DNA of 47,479 nucleotides from Candidatus Allofournierella merdigallinarum (GTDB lineage Bacteria; Bacillota; Clostridia; Oscillospirales; Ruminococcaceae). Both the position numbers and the translations under genes were made by a program. Below the pieces are notes generated by a model. That model was given only the letters and a program-made list of their open reading frames with translations, made no database searches and was not told the DNA's origin. Positions 1 to 8,190 of this stretch are shown piece by piece (positions within the stretch are counted from its first letter, which is position 1; the number at the start of each line of letters is the position of its first letter). Where the stretch lies: positions 1 through 47,479 of the forward strand of contig DXAC01000107.1 in assembly GCA_019117205.1 (NCBI GenBank). Reading direction: 5' to 3'.

Positions 1-217
1 TTTCGCGGCGCCCGGGAAAAGGGACGCCGCGCCGGTGCGGGGATAGCCCGGCGTTCTGATGGATGGCGGGCGGGAGCTTGCAAGCGAGGTTTTGCCGCCG
101 GATGCGGCCTTTTCGCCGACCGGCCCGCGGGTGCGCCGTTGCCGGCGGGCGCTTTTTCTCTTTCCTTTTTTCTCATTTTGTGCGATGATAGTATCTGAAA
201 GGAGGCGGCAAGCGGCC

Positions 218-877
218 ATGCTGAGATTTCCCTGCCTTGTGCTGGACCACGACGACACGGTGGTGAAAAGCACCCCGGCCATCCATTATCCCTCCTTTGT
301 GGAGACCCTCAAGACCCTGCGCCCGGACGTCCACTGGACGCTGGAGCAGTATGTCTGCTACAATTTCGAGCCCGGCTTTGAGGCCATGTGCCGGGACATC
401 CTGTGCTTTACCCCCGAGGAAATGGCCTTTGAAGAGGCCGGCTGGCGCGCCTGGTCCGCCGCCCACGTCCCGCCCGCCTTTGAGGGGCTGGCCCCGTTGC
501 TGCACCGCTTCAAAGCCCGAAAAGGGCTGGTGTGCGTGGTGAGCCATTCCAGCGAGGAGACCATCCGGCGGGACTACCTGCGTCATTTCGGCTTTGAGCC
601 GGATCTGGTCTTTGGGTGGGACCTGGGAAAGGACAAGCGCAAGCCCGCCCCCTGGCCGCTGGAACAGATCATGGCGCGGTTTTCCCTGGCCCCGGAGCAG
701 CTTTTGATGGTGGACGATCTCAAGCCCGGCTGGCAGATGGCAAAAAGCCGAGGGGTGCCCTTTGCCTTTGCGGGCTGGGGGTGCGGGGTGGAGCCCATCC
801 GCCGCTTCATGGAGGCCAACGCCGACTTTTTCCTGGACCGGGTGGAGCAGCTGGAGGCCCTTGTGCTGGAAGAATGA
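218..877 (+). CDS. HAD-superfamily hydrolase
   Basis: The product (219 aa) reads as a cytosolic haloacid dehalogenase-type phosphatase. Motif I is LDHDDT (nucleophile D10, acid/base D12), motif II is VVSHSSEE, a lysine-rich KRKPAPWPL stretch supplies motif III, and motif IV is MVDDLKPG. The length fits the phosphoglycolate phosphatase / beta-phosphoglucomutase branch, but the substrate cannot be read from the sequence. I chose the ATG at 218 because GAAAGGAGG lies just upstream; the frame stays open back to 59, but that part is arginine/proline-rich and looks like leader. Positions 1-217 hold no other gene: a GC-rich inverted repeat followed by a T-rich run (about 133-168) could be the terminator of a gene outside the window. 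It is monocistronic and followed by the rplU promoter. Confidence 0.85.
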   Translation: MLRFPCLVLDHDDTVVKSTPAIHYPSFVETLKTLRPDVHWTLEQYVCYNFEPGFEAMCRDILCFTPEEMAFEEAGWRAWSAAHVPPAFEGLAPLLHRFKARKGLVCVVSHSSEETIRRDYLRHFGFEPDLVFGWDLGKDKRKPAPWPLEQIMARFSLAPEQLLMVDDLKPGWQMAKSRGVPFAFAGWGCGVEPIRRFMEANADFFLDRVEQLEALVLEE

Positions 878-961
878 CCCGCCCGTTCCGCTCTGGTGGG
901 GCGGCAGGGTGGCGCAAGCCCTCAAACCGGGGAAAAACGCCCTTTTGCCGCGAAAAAACAC

Positions 962-990
962 TTGCAAAGGGCCGGCGTTTGTGGTATAGT
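962..990 (+). promoter_or_regulatory. Promoter of rplU-rpmA
   Basis: TTGCAA (962-967) and TATAGT (985-990) are separated by 17 bases, a good housekeeping sigma-factor promoter. It would start transcription near 997 and leave about 85 untranslated bases before rplU. Confidence 0.75.
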
Positions 991-996
991 ATTAAA

Positions 997-1075
997 GCCG
1001 CATGGTTTGGGCAGCTAAGAGGTGTGCAACATCCACCCGCCTTATCGTCCAGCGAGACTTGTATAAGAGAGGCTA
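997..1075 (+). ncRNA. Candidate L21 leader RNA
   Basis: The roughly 80-base untranslated region between the rplU promoter and the rplU start is long for this compact genome and sits exactly where many Firmicutes carry the L21 leader, a structured RNA thought to let r-protein L21 repress its own operon. I see short complementary blocks (GGTGTG near 1020 with the CACCCGCC stretch near 1036) but have not folded it. The assignment rests mainly on position. Confidence 0.45.
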
Positions 1076-1080
1076 TCATT

Positions 1081-1392
1081 ATGTACGCGATCATCGTTAC
1101 CGGTGGCAAGCAGTACCGGGTGGAAAAAGGCGACGTGGTCTTCGTGGAGAAGCTGAACGCCGAAGAGGGTTCCACCGTCAAGTTCGACACCGTCCTGGCC
1201 GTGGGCGGCGAGGGCGACACCAAGGTGGGCGCTCCCAACGTGGAGGGCGCCAGCGTGGAGGCCAAGGTCGTCAAGAACGGCAAGGGCAAGAAGCTGAACA
1301 TCATCACCTACCGCCCCAAGAAGGGCAGCGCCCGCCGGATGGGCCATCGTCAGCCCTACACCAAGGTGGAGATCACCGCGATCAACGGTTAA
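1081..1392 (+). CDS. rplU: 50S ribosomal protein L21
   Basis: The product is 103 aa, the normal L21 length. It begins [18 protein letters not shown], the conserved L21 N-terminus, and ends with the typical lysine/arginine-rich region ([20 protein letters not shown]) that binds 23S rRNA in the large subunit. The next gene, rpmA, starts 20 bases downstream in the same transcript. In most Firmicutes a short gene for the L27-processing protease Prp lies between the two; there is no room for it here. Confidence 0.98.
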   Translation: MYAIIVTGGKQYRVEKGDVVFVEKLNAEEGSTVKFDTVLAVGGEGDTKVGAPNVEGASVEAKVVKNGKGKKLNIITYRPKKGSARRMGHRQPYTKVEITAING

Positions 1393-1412
1393 GGATTGGA
1401 GGTTCGAACACA

Positions 1413-1664
1413 ATGGCACATAAAAAAGGCGTAGGTTCTACCAAGAACGGCCGCGATTCCGAGTCCAAGCGTCTGGGCGTCAAGCGCGCCGACGGTCAGT
1501 TCGTGCTGGCCGGCAACATTCTGGTCCGTCAGCGTGGCACCCACATCCACCCCGGTGAGAACGTGGGCAAGGGCAGCGACGACACCCTGTTCGCCCTGGT
1601 CGACGGCAAGGTCAGCTTTGAGCGCATGGGCCGCGACCGCAAAAAGGTCAGCGTCCGCCAGTAA
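1413..1664 (+). CDS. rpmA: 50S ribosomal protein L27
   Basis: The product is 83 aa with the conserved sequence [13 protein letters not shown] near its N-terminus and the [11 protein letters not shown] motif. L27 reaches into the peptidyl-transferase centre with its N-terminal tail. The protein starts MAHKKGVG directly after a GGAGG ribosome binding site, so it lacks the roughly nine-residue extension ending in FF(A/S) that most Firmicutes L27 proteins carry and that Prp removes. This is the proteobacterial-style N-terminus and agrees with the absence of prp beside it. Cotranscribed with rplU and followed by a strong terminator. Confidence 0.97.
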   Translation: MAHKKGVGSTKNGRDSESKRLGVKRADGQFVLAGNILVRQRGTHIHPGENVGKGSDDTLFALVDGKVSFERMGRDRKKVSVRQ

Positions 1665-1673
1665 TGGTCTGCA

Positions 1674-1703
1674 AGCCGCAGGGGCCCCGCCCCTGCGGCT
1701 TTT
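1674..1703 (+). terminator. Rho-independent terminator of rplU-rpmA
   Basis: An 11-bp perfect stem (1674-1684 with 1690-1700), a 5-base loop and a short T run follow the rpmA stop codon by ten bases. Confidence 0.85.
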
Positions 1704-1799
1704 CTGGTGTTAGGCACACCCGCCGGCGGGCATACTGGTAGAGAAACAAACAGCAGCAAGCCCGCGTGTCCCGCGCGGCGCGAGAGTAAGGAGAACGAT

Positions 1800-3074
1800 A
1801 TGTCCATGTTCGTAGATGTGGCCAGGATCACCATCAAGGCCGGCAAGGGCGGCGACGGCGCGGTGAGCTTTCACCGGGAGAAGTTCGTGGCGGCCGGCGG
1901 CCCGGACGGCGGCGACGGCGGCCGGGGCGGCAACGTGGTGTTCGTGGCCGACGACAACCTCTCCACCCTGATGGATTTCCGCTACAAGCGCAAATACGTG
2001 GCCGAAGCCGGCCAGAACGGCGGCGCGGCCCGCTGCACCGGCAAAAACGCGCCGGACCTGGTCATCCGGGTGCCCCGGGGCACCCTGGTGAAAGAGGCGA
2101 ACACCGGCCTGGTGATGGCCGACATCTCCGGCTCGGAGCCGGTGGTGGTGGCCAAGGGCGGTCGGGGCGGCTGGGGCAACACCCATTTCGCCACCCCCAC
2201 CCGCCAGATCCCCAAGTTCGCCAAGCCTGGCCTGCCCGGCCAGGAGTTCGAGGTGAGCCTGGAGCTCAAGCTCATCGCCGACGTGGGGCTCATTGGCTTC
2301 CCCAACGTGGGCAAATCCACCCTGATCAGCGTCATCAGCGCGGCCCGGCCCAAGATCGCCAACTACCATTTCACCACCCTGTCCCCGGTGCTGGGTGTGG
2401 TGCGGGTGGGCCCGGAGCAGAGCTTTGTGGCCGCCGACATCCCCGGCCTCATCGAGGGCGCCAGCGAGGGCGTGGGCCTGGGCCACGATTTCCTGCGTCA
2501 TGTGGAACGCTGCCGCCTGCTGCTGCACGTGGTGGACGTGTCCGGCTGCGAGGGCCGGGACCCGGTGGAGGACTTTGAGAAGATCAACGCAGAGCTTGCG
2601 AACTTCAGCTCCGAGCTGGCCGCCCGGCCCCAGATCGTGCTGGGCAACAAGTGCGACATCGCCACCGAAGAGCAGATCGAGGCTTTCCGCGCCTACATCG
2701 AGGGCAAGGGCCTTGTGTTCCTGCCCATCTCCGCCGCGACAAACCAGGGCCTGAAAGCCCTGCCCGGCCTTGTGTGGGAAAAGCTCCAGACCCTGCCGCC
2801 GGTGCAGACCTACGAGGCGGAGTATCTGCCCCAGGCGGCGCCGGTGGGCGAGCGCAGCTACACCATTGAAAAGACCGGCGACCACGAGTTCACCATCGAC
2901 GCCCCCTGGCTGGAGCGCATCCTGGCCGGCAGCGACGTGGACGACTACGAGAGCCTGCAATACTTCCAGCGCCAGCTGGGGGACAGCGGCATCCTGGCCG
3001 ACCTGGTGGCCCGTGGCGTGGAGGAAGACGACACCATCAAGATCGGCGAGTACGAGTTCGACTACGTGTTCTGA
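1800..3074 (+). CDS. obgE: GTPase Obg
   Basis: The 424-aa product has the three Obg parts in order: a glycine-rich N-terminal OBG fold (GGDGAVSF, GGDGGRGGNVVF), a GTPase domain with G1 GFPNVGKST at residues 166-174, a DIPGLIEGA switch and the NKCD G4 motif, and a C-terminal OCT domain from about residue 350. Obg associates with the 50S subunit and links ribosome assembly to growth and stress. The start at 1800 (MSMFVDVA) follows AAGGAG; the frame stays open further upstream but without family similarity. Its place after rplU-rpmA is the usual one in Firmicutes, although a terminator separates them here. Mini-RNase III follows after 24 bases. Confidence 0.97.
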   Translation: MSMFVDVARITIKAGKGGDGAVSFHREKFVAAGGPDGGDGGRGGNVVFVADDNLSTLMDFRYKRKYVAEAGQNGGAARCTGKNAPDLVIRVPRGTLVKEANTGLVMADISGSEPVVVAKGGRGGWGNTHFATPTRQIPKFAKPGLPGQEFEVSLELKLIADVGLIGFPNVGKSTLISVISAARPKIANYHFTTLSPVLGVVRVGPEQSFVAADIPGLIEGASEGVGLGHDFLRHVERCRLLLHVVDVSGCEGRDPVEDFEKINAELANFSSELAARPQIVLGNKCDIATEEQIEAFRAYIEGKGLVFLPISAATNQGLKALPGLVWEKLQTLPPVQTYEAEYLPQAAPVGERSYTIEKTGDHEFTIDAPWLERILAGSDVDDYESLQYFQRQLGDSGILADLVARGVEEDDTIKIGEYEFDYVF

Positions 3075-3098
3075 TCGCCGGAAAGGAAGCGCGCCACT

Positions 3099-3533
3099 GT
3101 GCAAAGCAAGGAGAAAACGCCCATCGACATCCACGAACAGTCGCCGCTGAACCTGGCCTTTGTGGGGGATGGGGTGCTGGAGGTGCTGGTACGCCGCCGG
3201 CTGGTGGAGACCACCCGCCTTTCGCCGGGGCGGCTCCACGCCCTGTGTGTGAAGTATGTATCCGCCAGGGGCCAGAGCCGGGCGCTGAAGGTGGTGGAGC
3301 CGCTGCTTACCGAGGCGGAACAGGCGGTGCTGCGCCGAGGGCGCAACGCCAGCAAGGCCACGGTGGCAAAGCACGCCACCCCGCAGGAGTACCGGGCCTC
3401 CACCGGCTTCGAGGCGCTGCTGGGCTGGCTGTATCTCACCGGCCAGACCGGCCGCATCCAGGAGCTGTTCGAGGCGCTGTGGGTGGGGTTCGACCCCCTG
3501 GCCGGGCCGGAGAGCGGCCCGCAGGAGAAATAA
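3099..3533 (+). CDS. mrnC: Mini-ribonuclease III
   Basis: The 144-aa product is a single RNase III catalytic domain without the double-stranded RNA-binding domain. The signature FVGDGVLEVLVRRRL, the VKYVSARGQ stretch and the terminal STGFEALLGWLYLTG are those of Mini-III, which trims 23S rRNA precursor ends in Firmicutes. It starts with GTG, preceded by GGAAAGGAAG. The gene usually sits near cysS and rlmB; here it follows obgE and is probably cotranscribed with it, an association of two large-subunit maturation factors. Confidence 0.93.
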   Translation: MQSKEKTPIDIHEQSPLNLAFVGDGVLEVLVRRRLVETTRLSPGRLHALCVKYVSARGQSRALKVVEPLLTEAEQAVLRRGRNASKATVAKHATPQEYRASTGFEALLGWLYLTGQTGRIQELFEALWVGFDPLAGPESGPQEK

Positions 3534-3536
3534 AAC

Positions 3537-3566
3537 AGGCCGGGCGGTGTTGGAGCCGCCCGGCCT
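3537..3566. terminator. Bidirectional terminator between mrnC and a small minus-strand gene
   Basis: A perfect 11-bp GC-rich stem (3537-3547 with 3556-3566) is flanked by AAAA on its left, which becomes a T run on the minus strand, and by TTT on its right. It fits the ends of the two convergent genes. Confidence 0.75.
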
Positions 3567-3584
3567 TTGGCGCTGCCGCCTGAC

Positions 3585-3731
3585 TTATTTGGTGCCCTTG
3601 CCGCCGGCGCAGTTCTTCGCGCTGTTCTTGGCGGTGTTGCTGGTCTTGGAGTTCACCGGGTTCACGGTGGTGTTCTTGGCGGCGTTGGTGGTCTTGGCGT
3701 TGGTGCTGTTCTTGGTGTTGCGCTCGTTCAT
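3585..3731 (-). CDS. Small Asn/Lys/Thr-rich low-complexity protein
   Basis: This 48-aa reading frame starts with ATG eight bases after a perfect AAAGGAG (minus strand) and ends just before a terminator. The product, beginning MNERNTKNSTNAKTTN, is built almost only from Asn, Lys, Thr, Ala and Ser, in loose repeats of the type N-(T/S/A)-K-(N/T). It has one Cys and a Gly-rich end (CAGGKGTK). There is no signal peptide or membrane segment; it would be basic and disordered. The composition recalls small DNA- or RNA-binding or spore-type proteins, but I recognise no family. The G+C-rich codons (AAC, AAG, ACC) match genome usage, which argues that the frame is translated. Confidence 0.72.
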   Translation of the reverse strand: MNERNTKNSTNAKTTNAAKNTTVNPVNSKTSNTAKNSAKNCAGGKGTK

Positions 3732-3827
3732 AGTGTATTTCTCCTTTCCGATGGCGGGGCGGCGTCGTTGCCCCTCGCTGATATTCTTTCCCCGGCGTCG
3801 GGGCAGTTATGCAAAGGTGGGTGGATG

Positions 3828-5189
3828 ATGTTTCCCGAATTCTTCGAGCAGCGGGAGCGCACGCTGCTGGGCGAGCGGTTCGATGCGCTGTTCGCCGCGC
3901 CCGGGCCCGCGGCCCGGGGCCTCACGGTGAACGGCCTGCGCTGCACCCCCGCCTGGCTGGCGGCCCGGCTGGATGTGCCCCTTGCGCCCTCGCCCTTTTG
4001 CGCGGCGGGGTTTGTGATCGGCGACAGCGAGCTGCGGCTGGGCAGGCACCCCTATCACCACGCGGGGGCGTTTTATCTGCAGGAGCCCTCGGCCAGCGCC
4101 CCGGCGGCGCTGCTGGAGGTGCGCCCCGGCCAGCGGGTGCTGGATCTATGCGCCGCGCCCGGCGGCAAAAGCGCCCAGCTGGCGGCGGCGCTGGAGGGCC
4201 GGGGGGTGCTGGTGAGCAACGAGTACGAGCCCGCCCGCGCCCAGGCGCTGCTGAGCAACCTGGAGCGGATGGGCCCGGTGGATTCCGTCGTCACCACCGG
4301 CGACACCGCCCGCATCGCCGCCGCCCTGCCCGGCTGGTTCGACCGGGTGCTGGTGGACGCCCCTTGCTCCGGCGAGGGGATGTTCCGCAAGGAGCCCCAG
4401 GCGGTGGCCCGGCATAGCGAGGCGCTGGTGGCCCGGTGCGCGGCGCTGGGGGCGGAGATATTGGAAAATGCCGCGGTGGCGCTGGCCCCCGGCGGGCTGC
4501 TGGTCTACTCCACCTGCACCTTTGCCCCCGAGGAGGACGAGGGCCAGATCGGCCGCTTCCTGGCGCGGCATCCGGAGTTCGAGCTGCTGGACTGCGGCGT
4601 TTCCTTTGGCAGCCCGGGGGAGGAAAACCGGTGCGGCGGGCATCCTTTCCCGGCGGCGAAGACCCGCCGCGTCTGGCCCGCCCAGGGGGGCGAGGGCCAC
4701 TTCATGGCAAAGCTGCAAAAAAGCCCGGAGGCCGCGGCGCCCCCGGCCCGGCGGACAAAGCCCGCCCGCCCGGCCAGGCCCTGCCCGGAATGGCTGGCCT
4801 TTGCGGCGGAGTATTTCCCGGCGCTGAAAGGCCAGGAGGCCCAGTCGGCGGGGGAGCGGCTGTTCCTGCCGCCCCGGGGCTGGCAGGAGAGGGGCCGGGA
4901 ACTGAGCGTTGCCCGCTGCGGCGTGACGCTGGGGCGGGTCCAAAAGGGCCGCTTCGCGCCCGACCATCACCTGTTCATGGCCTTTGGCGCTGTGTGCGAA
5001 AACCGGGAGGAGCTGACCCTGGGAGACGAGCGCACCGAGGCCTGGCTGCGGGGCGAGGAGATCGAGGCTGTCACGGCGAAAAACGGCTGGTGCGCCGTGC
5101 TGGTGGACGGCCTGCCCCTGGGGTCGGGCAAGGTGAGCGGCGGCCGGGTGAAAAACCACTATCCCAAGGCGCTTCGCAACCTGAAGTGA
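3828..5189 (+). CDS. RsmF-like rRNA (cytosine-C5) methyltransferase
   Basis: The 453-aa product belongs to the NOL1/NOP2/Sun family of SAM-dependent RNA m5C methyltransferases. The SAM site is DLCAAPGGKS (from D106), motif IV is DAPCSGEGMFRKE with C180, and motif VI is YSTCTF with C230, the pair of cysteines used in m5C chemistry. GEGMFRK is typical of RsmF (YebU), which modifies 16S rRNA. The C-terminal region from about 310 resembles the RsmF RNA-binding tail. Two adjacent ATGs (3825 and 3828) follow AAAGGTGG; I prefer the second for spacing. The frame is open back to 3567, but that part overlaps the minus-strand gene and its terminator. Confidence 0.88.
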   Translation: MFPEFFEQRERTLLGERFDALFAAPGPAARGLTVNGLRCTPAWLAARLDVPLAPSPFCAAGFVIGDSELRLGRHPYHHAGAFYLQEPSASAPAALLEVRPGQRVLDLCAAPGGKSAQLAAALEGRGVLVSNEYEPARAQALLSNLERMGPVDSVVTTGDTARIAAALPGWFDRVLVDAPCSGEGMFRKEPQAVARHSEALVARCAALGAEILENAAVALAPGGLLVYSTCTFAPEEDEGQIGRFLARHPEFELLDCGVSFGSPGEENRCGGHPFPAAKTRRVWPAQGGEGHFMAKLQKSPEAAAPPARRTKPARPARPCPEWLAFAAEYFPALKGQEAQSAGERLFLPPRGWQERGRELSVARCGVTLGRVQKGRFAPDHHLFMAFGAVCENREELTLGDERTEAWLRGEEIEAVTAKNGWCAVLVDGLPLGSGKVSGGRVKNHYPKALRNLK

Positions 5190-5230
5190 CCGCCCGCCCC
5201 GGCAGGGGAGCGGCGCCGTGCCGTGCCCCC

Positions 5231-5259
5231 TTGCCATACCCCGCGGGATATGATAAAAT
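5231..5259 (+). promoter_or_regulatory. Promoter of the yebC-family gene
   Basis: TTGCCA (5231-5236) and TAAAAT (5254-5259) with a 17-base spacer lie 64 bases before the start codon. Confidence 0.65.
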
Positions 5260-5322
5260 TATTTAGTTACAGGCAATCGTTTGGGCATAAATGGCCCAAG
5301 ATGTAATAGGAGGGATCCGAAT

Positions 5323-6060
5323 ATGTCCGGACACAGCAAATGGAACAACATCAAGCGCAAAAAAGAAAAGACCGACGGCCAGAAAGCCAAGATCTTCACC
5401 AAGGTGGGTCGTGAGATCGCGGTGGCGGTGCGGGCCGGCGGCGCCGACCCCAACTCCAACAGCAAACTGCGGGACCTGATCGCCAAGGCCAAGAGCCTGA
5501 ACGTGCCCAACGACAACATCCAGCGCATCATCAAGCGGGCCGAGGGCGGCGAGAAAGACAACTACGAGGCCATCACCTACGAGGGCTACGGCCCCTGCGG
5601 CATCGCCATGATGGTGGAGACGCTCACCGACAACCGCAATCGCACCGCGGCCAATCTGCGCCATTACTTTGACAAATTCGGCGGCAACCTGGGCAACATG
5701 GGCTGCGTGAGCTTTATGTTCACCCAGAAAGGCGTCATCGTGCTGGACGGCGAGGGCCTGGACGAGGAGAAAGTCATGGAGGACTGCTTCGACGCCGGCG
5801 CCGAGGACTTTGACATGGGGGACGACGTGGTGGAGGTCACCTGCGCCCCCGACGACTTCTCCGCCGTGCGCCAGGCGCTGGAGGACAAGGGGTACAGCTT
5901 CATCTCCGCCGAGGTGGAGATGGTGCCCTCCACCACCACCGCCATCACCGGCGAGGAGGATCAGAAGCTGATGGCGAAGCTGCTGGACGCGCTGGACGAC
6001 GATGACGACGTGCAGAACACCTGGCACAATCTGGAAAACGAAGAGGATCTGGATCGCTGA
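5323..6060 (+). CDS. YebC/PmpR family protein
   Basis: The 245-aa product begins MSGHSKWNNIKRKK, the hallmark of the YebC/PmpR family (TACO1 in mitochondria), and carries the family's DNRNRTAANLRH and GGNLGNMGCVSFMF stretches. Family members have been described as DNA-binding regulators and, more recently, as ribosome-associated factors that ease translation of proline stretches. The start follows AGGAGG by nine bases. It is preceded by its own promoter. The role in this organism cannot be told from the sequence. Confidence 0.95.
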   Translation: MSGHSKWNNIKRKKEKTDGQKAKIFTKVGREIAVAVRAGGADPNSNSKLRDLIAKAKSLNVPNDNIQRIIKRAEGGEKDNYEAITYEGYGPCGIAMMVETLTDNRNRTAANLRHYFDKFGGNLGNMGCVSFMFTQKGVIVLDGEGLDEEKVMEDCFDAGAEDFDMGDDVVEVTCAPDDFSAVRQALEDKGYSFISAEVEMVPSTTTAITGEEDQKLMAKLLDALDDDDDVQNTWHNLENEEDLDR

Positions 6061-6174
6061 TCCGCCTTTGCTGAAACGCCGGTATTCGGCCGGCAGCAGG
6101 CGCCTGCCGCCCACTCCGCCGCGGATGGGGGCAGGCCCTTTGCGTACACTGCGAAAAAAGGAGGGCGATGGCAC

Positions 6175-7803
6175 ATGGCCGACTTCATTCTCTGTCCCCA
6201 CTGCCTTTCCCGGGTGGAGACGGGCAAGGAGCAATGCCCTTTTTGTGACAAGAGCCTGCGGAACTCGAACCCCCCGGGCACCCTGGCCTACGCCAGCCTG
6301 CTGGCGGGGCGCTACACCGTGGGGCGGCACATCTCCACCGACGGCGAGGGCGTGCTCTACGCGGCGGTGGAGAACACCGGCGGCGTGCGGGTGATGGTAA
6401 AGGAGTATTTCCCGGTGACCCTCAGCGACGGGCGGGACAGCGAGGGCGCCATCCAGCCCAAAGAGGGCAGGGAGGTGCTCTTCAAGACCGCCCGGATGGA
6501 CTTTGCCGATCTGTACCGCAGCATCATGCGGATCACCCCGGTCACCGGCCTGGCCGCCGTGCTGGACGTGGTGGAGGCCAACAACACTGTGTACGCGGTG
6601 CTGGAGCAGGTCAGCGGCGAGACGCTGAGCCACTATCTGGCGGAGCATCCCGGCTGTCTGCCGCCGGCCCAGGCCCGCAGTATGCTTCAGCCGGTGATGG
6701 AGGGGGTGGCCGCCCTGCACAAGGCGGGGCTCATCCACCGGGGCATTTCCCCGGAAAACATCCTGCTCACCAGCGGAGGCATCCCCCGGCTGTGCGGCTA
6801 CGGCACCCTGGGCCTGCGGACCGAGGGCAGCGAGCTGAAGTGCTGCCTGTACGAGGGATATTCCGCCCCCGAGCAGTACTCCGCCGCCGAGTTCGAGGGC
6901 CGCTACACCGATGTCTACGGCCTGGCGGCGGTGTTCTATCGGCTGGTCACCGGCCAGACGCCGGTGAGCGCCCGCCAGCGGCTGGTCAGCGACAGCCTGG
7001 CCGAGGCGCGGCGGCTGGAGCCGTCGGTGCCCGGCCACGTGTCCGGGGTGCTGGCCGACGCCCTGGCCCTGGACCCGGCCGAGCGGGTGCAGAACGTGCC
7101 CGAACTGATGGGGGCGCTGGTGAGCGAGCGGGCGGCGGAGAGCCTGCGCAGCCCCGGGAGGGACTGGCTGGTGAGCGGCAAAAGCCTGCTGGCCGGCAGC
7201 CTGGTGGTGATCGCGGTGCTGTTCGCGCTGCTGCTGTGGAGCATCCTGGGGCGGGAGACTGTCCAGGATGTCCCCAACAGCGAGAGCCAGCCCACCAGCA
7301 GCGAGGTGGCCGAGCCGGTGCTGGTGCCCAGCTTCGTGGGCTACACCTACAGCCAGCTGCAAAGCGACCCTCAGTTCAGCGCCAGCTACCGCTTTGTCAT
7401 CACCAGCCAGGAGTACAGCTCCGACTATGCCCAGGGCGTGGTCATCCGCCAGAGCCCGGAGGCGGACACCACCGCCACCGAGGAGGTGCCGCTGATCGAG
7501 CTGGTCATCAGCAAGGGCCCGGAAAAGGTGGAGATGCCCAACATCATCGGCTTCACCCGGGAGAGCGCGGAAAAGGAGCTTGCCGCCAACAACATCAAGG
7601 CCAGCTTCTTCATGATCGAGAACAACGGCGACTGGGCCAGCGACTGCGTGGTCCGCACCGACGTGGAGGCGGGCACTTTCATCGACGTGAACAAGGTGAC
7701 GGTGAACGTCTACATCGCCAAGGAGCGGGTGGTCATCAACCCGCCCGAGCCCACGGCGGGACCCACGCCCAGCCCGGAGCCCACTCCGGAGGCAGGCGGA
7801 TAA
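6175..7803 (+). CDS. Zinc-ribbon / pseudokinase / PASTA membrane protein
   Basis: The 542-aa product has four parts. (1) A zinc ribbon with CxxC pairs at 7/10 and 21/24. (2) A Hanks-type kinase fold, about 44-330: the ATP lysine survives (K76 in VMVKEY), but the HRD motif is HRGISPEN (G190 in place of the catalytic Asp; N195 kept) and the DFG motif is GYG (208-210). (3) A membrane segment at about 338-360. (4) Two PASTA domains, about 382-446 and 452-516, then a Pro/Thr/Glu-rich tail. PASTA domains bind peptidoglycan fragments in PrkC/StkP-type kinases. Losing both aspartates predicts a non-catalytic receptor or scaffold, or an atypical kinase. AAAAAAGGAGGG precedes the start. Confidence 0.88.
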   Translation: MADFILCPHCLSRVETGKEQCPFCDKSLRNSNPPGTLAYASLLAGRYTVGRHISTDGEGVLYAAVENTGGVRVMVKEYFPVTLSDGRDSEGAIQPKEGREVLFKTARMDFADLYRSIMRITPVTGLAAVLDVVEANNTVYAVLEQVSGETLSHYLAEHPGCLPPAQARSMLQPVMEGVAALHKAGLIHRGISPENILLTSGGIPRLCGYGTLGLRTEGSELKCCLYEGYSAPEQYSAAEFEGRYTDVYGLAAVFYRLVTGQTPVSARQRLVSDSLAEARRLEPSVPGHVSGVLADALALDPAERVQNVPELMGALVSERAAESLRSPGRDWLVSGKSLLAGSLVVIAVLFALLLWSILGRETVQDVPNSESQPTSSEVAEPVLVPSFVGYTYSQLQSDPQFSASYRFVITSQEYSSDYAQGVVIRQSPEADTTATEEVPLIELVISKGPEKVEMPNIIGFTRESAEKELAANNIKASFFMIENNGDWASDCVVRTDVEAGTFIDVNKVTVNVYIAKERVVINPPEPTAGPTPSPEPTPEAGG

Positions 7804-7812
7804 AAAACAGCA

Positions 7813-7848
7813 GACGGGGGCGGCGGAGATCATTCCGCCGCCCCCGTC
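7813..7848. terminator. Strong hairpin between convergent genes
   Basis: A perfect 15-bp stem (7813-7827 with 7834-7848) has a 6-base loop. The T run lies on the minus-strand side (the AAAAAA at 7802-7807), so it may back up termination of the rpsF operon as well as end the kinase-like gene. Confidence 0.65.
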
Positions 7849-7863
7849 CCAACAAAGGCACAG

Positions 7864-7896
7864 AAAAAAGCCCCTGCCGCGCGGCAGGGGCTTTTT
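7864..7896. terminator. Bidirectional terminator of rpsF-ssb-rpsR and the PASTA gene
   Basis: A 10-12 bp stem (AGCCCCTGCC with GGCAGGGGCT) is flanked by A6 on the left and T5 on the right, a classical two-way terminator just downstream of rpsR. Confidence 0.85.
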
Positions 7897-7904
7897 GACT
7901 GGTA

Positions 7905-8159
7905 TCAGTCGCTCACATAGGGCATCAGGGCAACGTGACGGGCGCGCTTGATGGCGACGGTCAGCTCCCGCTGATGGAAAGCGCAGGTGCCGGTGACACG
8001 GCGGGGAATGATCTTCGCACGCTCGCTCACGTACTTGCGCAGACGGGCCACATCCTTGTAGTCGATGTGCTCCACACGGTCCACACAAAAGCTGCAGACC
8101 TTTTTGCGGCCGCGGCGCGCGGGGCGCTGGGGCCGGCTTTCAGACCTCTCAAAAGCCAT
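7905..8159 (-). CDS. rpsR: 30S ribosomal protein S18
   Basis: The 84-aa product ends in the S18 core ([32 protein letters not shown]) and has a short arginine-rich N-terminus. It keeps cysteines (CSFC and one in GTCAFHQ), so it is of the potentially zinc-binding type. S18 binds next to S6 on the 30S platform. It is the last gene of rpsF-ssb-rpsR, 31 bases after ssb. Confidence 0.97.
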   Translation of the reverse strand: MAFERSESRPQRPARRGRKKVCSFCVDRVEHIDYKDVARLRKYVSERAKIIPRRVTGTCAFHQRELTVAIKRARHVALMPYVSD

Positions 8160-8190
8160 GGCTTGTTACCTCCTGTCAGAATTCGATTCG

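Noticed and set aside
59-217. N-terminal extension of the HAD hydrolase
   Set aside because: The extra 53 residues are Arg/Pro-rich without similarity to the family, and the good ribosome binding site belongs to the ATG at 218.
5263-8088. A 941-codon minus-strand frame opposite yebC and the PASTA gene
   Set aside because: Antisense shadow without motifs; it even runs through two strong terminators.
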